This document shows positions 41,861 to 49,886 of a stretch of DNA of 62,907 nt, piece by piece. The first letter of the stretch is position 1. The number at the start of each line of letters is the position of its first letter. Both the position numbers and the translations under genes were made by a program. The stretch is taken from positions 1-62,907 of the forward strand of contig DCPU01000009.1 in NCBI GenBank assembly GCA_002323245.1, given 5' to 3'. Below the pieces are notes generated by a model. That model saw only the letters and a list, made by a program, of their open reading frames with translations. It ran no database searches and was not told the origin of the DNA. This DNA is from Mariprofundus sp. UBA1536. Lineage in GTDB: Bacteria; Pseudomonadota; Zetaproteobacteria; Mariprofundales; Mariprofundaceae.

Positions 41861-44201
41861 AAAGATAATGATTTATTTGTTGGCGTTTCGTCGCGCTTAA
41901 AAGTCTATATTGTGTAGCCGTCATCGGTTGCGCTGAGAAATCAATAAACACAGCCCCATTTGAGGTATTGAATATCGTGCTGCCCGCCGCGGCATATCGC
42001 TGCACCACCTCAACTTTGGGGAAACCAAAATGATTGGCATACCCAGCTTGGGCAATGACGATTTTGGGCTGAAGCTTTTCTACAAAAGGTGATGTACTGG
42101 AAGTTTTGCTGCCGTGATGCGGCATCAGCATCACATCCACTTTAGGTAAGCTTGGCAGCAAAACCTTCTCCACTTCAGCTTCAATGTCACCTGCCAAAAG
42201 AAGACGTTCGCCTGAAATCAAACGAACAAGCAGCACCAACGATGTATTGTTATCATTTTTATTTTTGTAATCTTTGGGAGGCCACAACACTTCGAATTGG
42301 CTGCCATCAGTAAGCGACCAGACATCACCCTGCTTTAACCAACGCACCGAACCACCATCTTGGATAACTTTTTCCGAAAGGCGTTGGAAGCTTACATAAT
42401 TTCGATTGGCAGGCACATCTGCCAACCACAATTCATCCACGCCATTAAGCGAAGCATACAAACGCTCAGCACCGCCTGCATGATCCGATTGGGCATGGGA
42501 CAGCAGCAAAGCATGCAGTTGCAGAGCGCCTAAAGCGCGTAAATTTGCGGCAGCTTCTGAGCCACCATTAAATTTACTGCCATCTTTTCCTGGCGTATCA
42601 ACAAGCAATGAAAAGTTGGGCAAACGCAGTAAACTCGAAGCACCCTGCCCCACATCCCAAACCGCAAAAGATGCAATCGATGGCTGAGCTGCTTGTGTGC
42701 TCAAACCGACGAACATCACAAGCGACATTGATAAAGTAAGCAGCGTTGTTTTTTGCTTTTGCTTTATCCACAACCAACCCGAAACCAACAAAGCTAGAGC
42801 CAAGAACACACTCAACATCAGCGAGCTTTGTAGCCACAACCTACCCCAAGGCCAATCATACAATGTCAGCAGCCATTGGTTGCTCATCTGCAAACCCCAC
42901 CCGGACACTTCAAACAACATCGTTGCCCAATCACGCAAACCCAGCACCACCAACCATTCACCCAGCAAAGCCAGCGGCAACACCCACAGGGCATAGATGG
43001 GCACAAGCACCACATTGGCAAACAAACTCCAAACAGGTAATCGGCCAAAAACGTAAGCAATCATCGGCAATGTCGCCAAAGCGGCGATAAGTGAAACCAA
43101 CAATAAAGCTTTGAACCAACTTCTGATTTGATCAGCCTTTGATTCAGATGGGGTAGCTGGGGCGCTGGCCCAAATCAATAGCGCTGATGTGGCCACAAAG
43201 GAAAGCCAAAGCGAAACCGATAACACCGAAGTGGGATCAAGCAGCACAATCAGCAGCAATGCCGCCAGCATGGTATTGAGTGGCCATTGTTTGCGGCGCA
43301 GCCACCATGCCAGCACAGCTGCCAACAGCATCAAAAAAGCGCGTTGGGCAGGAATGGGCCAACCCGCCAACGTGGCATACGCACATGCCAGCAATAAACC
43401 CGCAACGAGCGAGAGCCCGCGCACAGGCAAATGAATAATCCAATCTTCGCGCCGCGTCAGCAGCCACCAACTCAAGAAAAAGCCCCAACCTGCCACCAAC
43501 CCCATATGTAGCCCAGATATGGCCAGCAAATGCGTTGCCCCGCTAGCTGCAAAAGCATCATCAATAGGCAATGGAATATCCGAACGGTCGGCCAGTAGCA
43601 ATGCTGCCAAAATGCCTTTTTGTGCAGCAGGCAGGCTATCCATCGCTGCGAATATGTGTTGCCGCTGCTTGGCTAACCATGCATCTGAAGCTTGGGTTAT
43701 GGTGATATTGGATGCGCTACCCACCAAAGCGACATGTTCTAAAAAGGCATAACCCTCGGTATCAAATGTGGCGGGATTTTGTTTGTTACGCGGCATATGA
43801 AATTTGGCAGTGGCCTTCATAGATTGCCCAGCCAGAAATTGTTGTTTGCTTTGATACACAAACACATCAGCCAAACCATGAAGTAATTCGCCAGATGGCT
43901 GCTGCACATGATCCAAGCGAAGTTTGGTGTATTGCGGCGTTTGTTTCACCGACTGTATTTGGGCAGAAATCGTTATCTTTTTATCAAGCCAATTCGGCGG
44001 AACCTGCACTTGCCAAACCAACCAAGCAAACGTAATCAGCCCATAAAGCAGACCAACAAGCAGAAACAACAGCCAAGTCTTGCGCCAACGCCAAAAGCAA
44101 AGGCTTACCAACACCATCACACTGATATTGAAAAAAAGGCCGATGGTATTGGACAATGAAATCAACAAACCCAAAAGCAGAGCAAGCGTTGGCAGCAACA
44201 A
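41844..44201 (-). CDS. comEC: DNA internalisation protein ComEC/Rec2
   Basis: 785 residues, TTG start. The N-terminal part has an OB-like domain (about 70-160), the middle (about 190-480) is the membrane competence domain with HLLAISGLHMGLVAG, and the C-terminal part (about 520-760) is a metallo-beta-lactamase-like nuclease domain with LLSHAQSDHAGG. It carries single-stranded DNA across the inner membrane during transformation. Its start lies 26 bases after the ribD stop, so the two may be co-transcribed. No other competence gene is in this window. Confidence 0.92.
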   Translation of the reverse strand: MLLPTLALLLGLLISLSNTIGLFFNISVMVLVSLCFWRWRKTWLLFLLVGLLYGLITFAWLVWQVQVPPNWLDKKITISAQIQSVKQTPQYTKLRLDHVQQPSGELLHGLADVFVYQSKQQFLAGQSMKATAKFHMPRNKQNPATFDTEGYAFLEHVALVGSASNITITQASDAWLAKQRQHIFAAMDSLPAAQKGILAALLLADRSDIPLPIDDAFAASGATHLLAISGLHMGLVAGWGFFLSWWLLTRREDWIIHLPVRGLSLVAGLLLACAYATLAGWPIPAQRAFLMLLAAVLAWWLRRKQWPLNTMLAALLLIVLLDPTSVLSVSLWLSFVATSALLIWASAPATPSESKADQIRSWFKALLLVSLIAALATLPMIAYVFGRLPVWSLFANVVLVPIYALWVLPLALLGEWLVVLGLRDWATMLFEVSGWGLQMSNQWLLTLYDWPWGRLWLQSSLMLSVFLALALLVSGWLWIKQKQKTTLLTLSMSLVMFVGLSTQAAQPSIASFAVWDVGQGASSLLRLPNFSLLVDTPGKDGSKFNGGSEAAANLRALGALQLHALLLSHAQSDHAGGAERLYASLNGVDELWLADVPANRNYVSFQRLSEKVIQDGGSVRWLKQGDVWSLTDGSQFEVLWPPKDYKNKNDNNTSLVLLVRLISGERLLLAGDIEAEVEKVLLPSLPKVDVMLMPHHGSKTSSTSPFVEKLQPKIVIAQAGYANHFGFPKVEVVQRYAAAGSTIFNTSNGAVFIDFSAQPMTATQYRLLSATKRQQINHYLFKTKL

Positions 44202-44226
44202 CGGCAGCCCACGCAGATTTAAGGCA

Positions 44227-45303
44227 TTAAGCAGGGTAACTAATATCTCCGCGAATCAGCATATCAGCACCAAGGGGCTGATAATGGATATGAGAAATCT
44301 TTGGCGCTTCAGCCATGGTGCTGATGCCCACACCATGCCAGAAACCAACTGCTTCTTTGCCGCCAATCAGCAGTGGAGCTTGATAGAGCACAATTTCTTG
44401 GCTGATTTGCGCTTCAAAACATTCAGCATGCAATTTACCTCCGCCTTCAAGCAAAATCTGTAAGAAACCCTCACTGGCCAAATGCACAAAGCATGCTTTT
44501 CTATCGGTGCAATTGACCACATCCACACCAGCTTGACGCCAGACATCCGCTTCCTTGGTCTCCGTGGTCACATAAAAGCGCGTTTTGGCTTCTTTGGACA
44601 ACAACTTACAATCAGCAAAAAAATGTGGCGCCATATTGGCCATCACCACCCGCAAAGGCGCGCCGTGGATCAGCTTGGCATCGCGAATGGTGAGTGATGG
44701 GTTATCATGCAACAGTGTGCCCACGCCAACAACGATGGCATCACACTCAGCGCGTAAAGCATGAGCATGTTGGCGCGAATCTTTGCCGCTAATCCATTGC
44801 GAATGATTGGTATGCGTAGCGAGTTTGCCATCCAATGAAATGGCAGCTTTGGCAATCACCCAAGGTAGTTTGGTTTTTACATAATGAAAAAATGGGCGAT
44901 TTAAAGCATCTGCTTCTTCTTGGCATACACCCGAGCTCACTTCTAGCCCAGCCTTTTGCAGCAACACCCCGCCCCCTGCCATCGCTGGATTGGGATCGCT
45001 GGATGCAAACACCACCCGCGAGATTCCCGCCTCTAAAATCGCATTGGAGCAAGCCGGCGTTTTACCCACTGCTGCACAAGGCTCAAGCGTGACATAAATA
45101 GTTGCGCCCTTAGCTGAATCGACTTTAAGCAAAGCATCCACTTCGGCATGATGACTGCCACATGCGTGATGAAAGCCAGTGGCGAGCAGCTCACCATCGC
45201 GCACAATCACTGCGCCCACACGTGGGTTGGGATGGGTTCGTCCAATACCTTTGGCAGCCTCAACAAGCGCCAAACGCATCCACTTTTCATCCATATTACG
45301 CAT
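44227..45303 (-). CDS. ribD: Riboflavin biosynthesis deaminase/reductase RibD
   Basis: 358 residues from ATG 45303 (MRNMDEKW), which has GGGAG at a good distance; a frame reaches 45318. The deaminase half (1-145) has HAE for zinc/catalysis and PCAAVGKTPAC, in which Ala replaces the common His of PCxHxGxTPPC. The reductase half (about 150-355) begins WISGKDSRQHAHALRA. It performs the second and third steps of riboflavin synthesis. No other rib gene is nearby; comEC follows. Confidence 0.9.
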   Translation of the reverse strand: MRNMDEKWMRLALVEAAKGIGRTHPNPRVGAVIVRDGELLATGFHHACGSHHAEVDALLKVDSAKGATIYVTLEPCAAVGKTPACSNAILEAGISRVVFASSDPNPAMAGGGVLLQKAGLEVSSGVCQEEADALNRPFFHYVKTKLPWVIAKAAISLDGKLATHTNHSQWISGKDSRQHAHALRAECDAIVVGVGTLLHDNPSLTIRDAKLIHGAPLRVVMANMAPHFFADCKLLSKEAKTRFYVTTETKEADVWRQAGVDVVNCTDRKACFVHLASEGFLQILLEGGGKLHAECFEAQISQEIVLYQAPLLIGGKEAVGFWHGVGISTMAEAPKISHIHYQPLGADMLIRGDISYPA

Positions 45304-45442
45304 CATATCTCCCATCAAAGCCTGAGCAGTAGGTGACAGCGTACATCAAATTGTTAAGCACCCAAAGTATAAGATTTCACTACAGGCCCCATTTCACCTA
45401 AGATGCACCACGCTGAACAACCCAATCAAAGGATGAACTGCC

Positions 45443-45706
45443 ATGACAGAAAAAACACCCACACAAGATCCCATGCATGGCATGACTTTAGCCATGATTC
45501 TTGAAGCTTTGGTCTCGTATTATGGTTGGGGTGAATTGGGCATCCATGTCAAAATTCGTTGTTTCAACAACAATCCTTCGATTAAATCCAGCTTGGCATT
45601 CCTGCGCAAAACACCATGGGCAAGAGCCAAAGTTGAAGCTTTGTATTTGGATATGCTCAGCGAAAAAAATGGGACTTCCACAAAATTTAGCTGGCCAAAG
45701 GTGTAA
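45443..45706 (+). CDS. VF530 (DUF2132) family protein
   Basis: 87 residues. DPMHGMTLAMILEALVSYYGW, then NNNPSIKSSLAFLRKTPWARAKVEALYL are the conserved VF530 blocks. A structure of the family has been described as DNA-binding-like; the role is unknown. GGATG precedes the ATG weakly. It stands 29 bases before the PagL-like gene. Confidence 0.88.
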   Translation: MTEKTPTQDPMHGMTLAMILEALVSYYGWGELGIHVKIRCFNNNPSIKSSLAFLRKTPWARAKVEALYLDMLSEKNGTSTKFSWPKV

Positions 45707-45735
45707 GAAAGACTTTCAAACAGCGACAACAAAGC

Positions 45736-46296
45736 ATGTTGTTATCGAATTTTCAAATGAACACTTTTAGGTTCTGGCTAGCTGGATTCTTGCTCAGTAT
45801 GGTGATGCATAATTCTGCACAAGCTGGTGAATATATGCTTGATGAAATTGGTTTGGGTTATGGCCATGGCCTTGATGCCACATCTTGGACCCAGCTTGAT
45901 TTGATTCGCCCTTTGCCCATGCCGTTCAATGCGTTGGAAGGGTTACCTCTACACTCAGATATTGATATTGGTTTGGCAGTGTCCAACTGGGAAACTTCAG
46001 GCGCCACTGCCTATCACTCATCTGCAACTATACTTTTGCGCAGCGACCAACTTACAACACCATTTGGCTCGTATTTTCTCGAAGCAGGTTTTGGCCCACA
46101 CCTGATTTCAAGACCTGGAAAAACAAGACGTTTAAGCACGGCCTTTGAATTTAATTCGCTGTTGGGTTTAGGTCTCGTCCTAACACCAGAATGGCGGTTG
46201 CTCATGCGCGCCCACCATGTGTCCAATGGTGGCATTTCCACTCCCAATAGCGGCGTAAATGTCTATCTCATTCAACTGCACTATCTATTCCCTTAA
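45736..46296 (+). CDS. Lipid A 3-O-deacylase PagL-like outer-membrane protein
   Basis: 186 residues from 45736, or 179 from ATG 45757, which gives a more typical signal peptide (MNTFRFWLAGFLLSMVM, cleaved near AQA). The mature part is a small beta barrel ending in HYLFP. The catalytic PagL pair lies in HHVSNGGISTPNSGVN near the end (His and Ser). It would remove the 3-O acyl chain of lipid A in the outer membrane, changing permeability and immune recognition. It is convergent with the ABC exporter genes. Confidence 0.82.
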   Translation: MLLSNFQMNTFRFWLAGFLLSMVMHNSAQAGEYMLDEIGLGYGHGLDATSWTQLDLIRPLPMPFNALEGLPLHSDIDIGLAVSNWETSGATAYHSSATILLRSDQLTTPFGSYFLEAGFGPHLISRPGKTRRLSTAFEFNSLLGLGLVLTPEWRLLMRAHHVSNGGISTPNSGVNVYLIQLHYLFP

Positions 46297-46307
46297 GTCG
46301 TTAGTTT

Positions 46308-47087
46308 TTAGCGAATCAATTTTTTGCGCGCCAAATTGGCGGCGATGGCATAACCCACCAGGGCATACGCCAGCAAAACCGAGATATGCAGCAGAGGATT
46401 CACAAGTGGCAATTCAGTGAGCAATGGCCGAATCAGTTGCACGGCATGGGTGAGCGGCAGCACTTGGGCAAACCATTGCACAAACTCAGGCAAGGCATCC
46501 ACGGGGTAAAACACGCCGCAAAAAAGAAACATCGGCGTAACCACAAGCGTGAAATAATACATAAAAAAGTCGTAACTCGGGGCAATGGCGCAAATCACCA
46601 GCGCAGGTCCTGCAAAAGCCAAACCAATAAGCATAATCACGGGCACGGCCATCCAAGCTGTACTCCAATCCTGCACCCCACCAAGGATGCCTGCGACCAA
46701 CAAAATCGCTGTGCCTGAAATCAAGCTTTTGCTTGCCGCCCAGACAATTTCACCCGCCACCACTTCTTGCACACGCACAGGCGTAGCCAGCATACCTTCC
46801 CATGTGCCTTGGTGATTCATGCGCGTGAAGGCCGAATACAAACCCTCAAATGTGGCTGTATTCATAGCGCTGGAGCATAAAATACCGCTGGCAAGATAAG
46901 CCATATACGGAATACCACCCATCTCACCAATATACATACCAAGGCCGTATCCAAGACCAAGCAGATAAAGAAAAGGGTCGCCAAAATTGCCAAGCATCGA
47001 TGCCACAATCAATTTGCGCCAAACCAAATAATTGCGATACCAAACGGCCCAAATATGGCGTGGATTAAGTGTTAAGATATCCATCAC
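46308..47087 (-). CDS. ABC-2 type exporter permease (NodJ-like)
   Basis: 259 residues with six membrane helices. The NPRHIWAVWYRNYLVWRKLI start, TATFEGLYSAFTRM and PMFLFCGVFYPVDALPEF are the conserved ABC-2 permease features of the NodJ group. It overlaps its ATPase gene by 4 bases. NodIJ exports lipochitin oligosaccharide in rhizobia; here the substrate is unknown, and a drug or lipid export role is equally plausible. Confidence 0.87.
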   Translation of the reverse strand: MMDILTLNPRHIWAVWYRNYLVWRKLIVASMLGNFGDPFLYLLGLGYGLGMYIGEMGGIPYMAYLASGILCSSAMNTATFEGLYSAFTRMNHQGTWEGMLATPVRVQEVVAGEIVWAASKSLISGTAILLVAGILGGVQDWSTAWMAVPVIMLIGLAFAGPALVICAIAPSYDFFMYYFTLVVTPMFLFCGVFYPVDALPEFVQWFAQVLPLTHAVQLIRPLLTELPLVNPLLHISVLLAYALVGYAIAANLARKKLIR

Positions 47088-48028
47088 GCTTCCTCCCGCA
47101 AATCACGGCCTGTGAGTTTGAGAAACACATCTTCCAATGATGCTGGTCTATGGATAAAGGTAAGTGAGGCATCTTCGGCGCAGCGCGCTACCAAGCTCCT
47201 GGCATCTTGCATATAACAAAACCAAGTATCGCCCACTTGCTCAAAACGCACCTCCAAATCAGCGCAAAGCAGCTTGGTATCAGCTTCTGTGTTGAGGCCG
47301 CGAATCGCCACCACTTCTGGCTCCACATGGCGATTGATCAGTTCTCGCGGCGTGCCTCTATCGAGGATTTTACCGTGATCAAGCACCATAATATCATCGC
47401 AAAGCTCGGCAGCTTCTTCCATATAGTGGGTGGTAAGAATTAATGTTTTGCCACGCGTTTTCAGCGAGCGAAGCCGCTGCCATATCAAATGACGCGCTTG
47501 CGGATCAAGGCCAGTGGTTGGCTCATCAAGCACCACCAAATCTGGGTCATTCACCAGCGAACGGGCAATCATCAAACGCCTGCGCATGCCGCCAGATAGG
47601 CTCATCACCCCATCATTGGCTCTGGCCGAAAGCGAAGCAAATTCCAACAATTCGTAAGCGCGCTTTTGCGCTGTGTCTTTATCAATGCTGAAATAATTGG
47701 CGTAAACCATCAGGTTTTTAAACACTGAAAAATCTGGGTCAAGATTATCCTGTTGCGGCACCACACCAATGCGATGATGCAAAGCTGCATCAGCCACATC
47801 TTGCCCAAATAACGAATATTCGCCTGAAGATACAGGCGATAAACCTACCAACATCCGCATCAACGTCGTTTTGCCAGCACCATTGGGGCCCAAAATGCCA
47901 AAACAAATACCTTGTGGCACATCAAAATTAAGGCCGCAAACAACTTCGCGCTCAGCAAAGAATTTTCTTACATCTCTGGCGCGCACCACCACATTGGAAT
48001 CACTATCACCACTCAAATTTGTTTGCAT
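47084..48028 (-). CDS. ABC exporter ATPase (NodI-like)
   Basis: 314 residues. Walker A GPNGAGKTTLMRML near residue 50, Q-loop VVPQQDNLDPDF, signature LSGGMRRRLMIARSLV and Walker B LVVLDEPTTGLDP are intact. The C-terminal 90 residues (VRFEQVGDTWFCYM...LEDVFLKLTGRDLREEA) are the NodI/CcmA-type extension. It pairs with the permease downstream. Confidence 0.9.
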   Translation of the reverse strand: MQTNLSGDSDSNVVVRARDVRKFFAEREVVCGLNFDVPQGICFGILGPNGAGKTTLMRMLVGLSPVSSGEYSLFGQDVADAALHHRIGVVPQQDNLDPDFSVFKNLMVYANYFSIDKDTAQKRAYELLEFASLSARANDGVMSLSGGMRRRLMIARSLVNDPDLVVLDEPTTGLDPQARHLIWQRLRSLKTRGKTLILTTHYMEEAAELCDDIMVLDHGKILDRGTPRELINRHVEPEVVAIRGLNTEADTKLLCADLEVRFEQVGDTWFCYMQDARSLVARCAEDASLTFIHRPASLEDVFLKLTGRDLREEA

Positions 48029-48048
48029 GCCTATCTCCGCACCAGTTT

Positions 48049-48696
48049 TTAAGCCTTACGCACCGCAATCCAAATATGATGACGATTGCCGCGTTTGTTG
48101 GTCAGCGCGTGGGCTGTTTGCTCTTTCACATCAAAGCCGACTTTGACCAAACGCTGAGTAAAATATTTATCCGAAGCTGCCGACCAAACCGTCATCATAC
48201 CGCCAGGCTTTAAGCTATCATAAGCCAGCGTTAAACCATTGTAGCCATACAGGGCATCATTATCTTCGCGGGAAAAACCATCGGGACCATTGTCCACATC
48301 CATCATGATGGCATCAAAGGTTTGTTTGTTGCGGCGCATCACTTTGCCCACATCCAATTCAAGCACTTCAACGCGTGGGTCATTGAGCGGAAAATCTGCC
48401 AGCGCCCCAAGGTATTCGCGGTTCCAACGCACCACGGCAGGCAACAGCTCAGCCACCGAAACCTTGGCATCGGCATTGGCATGATTAAGCGCTGCACGAA
48501 GGGTAAAGCCCATGCCCAAGCCACCCACCAACAAGTGCGGGGCTTTAAGTTTGGCCACATGTTTGCAAGCAATTTCAGCCAACACATCTTCAGAATTGTG
48601 GGCGCGGCTGTTCATCAGCTCGCCTTCTTTTTCAACAAAAATGGAAAATTCGCTACCACGCTGAAATAATTTCATGGCCGCGCCATGTTCATTCAC
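48049..48696 (-). CDS. Spermidine-synthase-like methyltransferase-fold protein
   Basis: 215 residues from GTG 48696. LLVGGLGMGFTLRAAL is the glycine-rich nucleotide-binding loop, and DVGKVMRRNKQTFDAIMMDVDNGPDGFS provides the acidic loop of spermidine synthase-like proteins. The frame continues upstream in a family-like way (VTPYTLLDT) back to a TGA but contains no ATG, GTG or TTG there. The true start may be this GTG or a rare ATC near 48729 preceded by GGGGG. The N-terminal gate domain of true SpeE is missing, so polyamine synthesis is not certain. Confidence 0.75.
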   Translation of the reverse strand: MNEHGAAMKLFQRGSEFSIFVEKEGELMNSRAHNSEDVLAEIACKHVAKLKAPHLLVGGLGMGFTLRAALNHANADAKVSVAELLPAVVRWNREYLGALADFPLNDPRVEVLELDVGKVMRRNKQTFDAIMMDVDNGPDGFSREDNDALYGYNGLTLAYDSLKPGGMMTVWSAASDKYFTQRLVKVGFDVKEQTAHALTNKRGNRHHIWIAVRKA

Positions 48697-48746
48697 GGTA
48701 TCAAGTAAAGTATAAGGTGTAACAGCGATAACAGCCCCCGATATAT

Positions 48747-49838
48747 TTAGTCTTCAGAGACTATTTTTTTCTTATTGCGTGTTTTGGACGCTGCCAAACG
48801 ACTGGCGTTTTTTCCTTTACGGCGCTCACCAATGGTGCCGCTTTTTTTATGGCTCGATTCTTTTTGAATTTTGAGATAATTATCATAATGCTCAATATCC
48901 AGCTCATCATTTTCAATGGCAGCAACAATGGCGCAATCGGGCTCATTGCCGTGGGTGCAATTGGAAAATCGGCACAATGCAGCAATTTCAAGAATATCTT
49001 CAAAACTTTCTTGGATACCCTCGCTGACTTCAGCAATCGCCAGCTCACGAATGCCAGGCATATCAATCAACATGCTGCCCTGCTCCAGCAGCAACAAATG
49101 GCGGCGCACCGTGGTGTGTTTACCTTCACCGGATGCACTCACACTTTGGGTTTCAAATCTTGCATCACCAAGAATTAAATTCATCAGCGAGGTTTTACCC
49201 ACACCAGAAGAACCAAGCAGGCAATAAGTTTTTTGCGGCAACATCAGCTGTTTGATAGCGTCTAAGCCCTCACCTGTCTTATTACTGACCAGCAGCGTTT
49301 TAATCGTAATACCCGCATCTTCAATGTCTTCTTGCATCATTCCCAAATCTTCAGCATCCATCAAATCGGTTTTGGTGAGAATCAAAACAGGCTTCACCCG
49401 CCCTTCATTCACCAGCACCAAAAAGCGTTCGAGCTTGCGCACATGAAAATCGTAATCGCAAGACATGACAATAAAGGCGACATCAATATTCGCCGCCAGC
49501 ATTTGAAACTCGTCGTTGTAACCGGAAGCTTTGCGTTTGATCAACGACTTGCGCGGCAACACGCTATCGATGCTGGCAAATTGATCGGAATCATGATGCT
49601 CTAAACACACCCAATCACCCACACAAGGAAAAGCAGTGGCGCGCTCTGCGGCATAGAAAAACTTACCCAATAACTCGGCGGAAAATTCTTCTTCTCCATC
49701 GTGTACAACCAAGCGATCTCTATCCACTGCCATCACGCGGCCCAAGCTTTGCCCCTGCCCGCATAAGCGCTTGGCATGGTCTACAAACCAATCGTCAAAT
49801 CCTAATTTTTTCAATGCCATGTAGGGCTCATCACTCAT
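48747..49838 (-). CDS. rsgA: Ribosome small-subunit-dependent GTPase RsgA
   Basis: 363 residues. An OB-fold (about 30-100) is followed by the circularly permuted GTPase: TKTD (G4) before GSSGVGKTS (G1) and DMPGIRE (G3). The zinc motif CRFSNCTHGNEPDC lies near residue 290. A long basic tail (KKSGTIGERRKGKNASRL, then NKKK) can contact rRNA. It acts in late 30S maturation. Its start codon is preceded by only short purine stretches. Confidence 0.94.
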   Translation of the reverse strand: MSDEPYMALKKLGFDDWFVDHAKRLCGQGQSLGRVMAVDRDRLVVHDGEEEFSAELLGKFFYAAERATAFPCVGDWVCLEHHDSDQFASIDSVLPRKSLIKRKASGYNDEFQMLAANIDVAFIVMSCDYDFHVRKLERFLVLVNEGRVKPVLILTKTDLMDAEDLGMMQEDIEDAGITIKTLLVSNKTGEGLDAIKQLMLPQKTYCLLGSSGVGKTSLMNLILGDARFETQSVSASGEGKHTTVRRHLLLLEQGSMLIDMPGIRELAIAEVSEGIQESFEDILEIAALCRFSNCTHGNEPDCAIVAAIENDELDIEHYDNYLKIQKESSHKKSGTIGERRKGKNASRLAASKTRNKKKIVSED

Positions 49839-49886
49839 GGCTTGAACCCTATGTTCGATTCAGGCTGTGGTCGATAGTTGGCAGTG

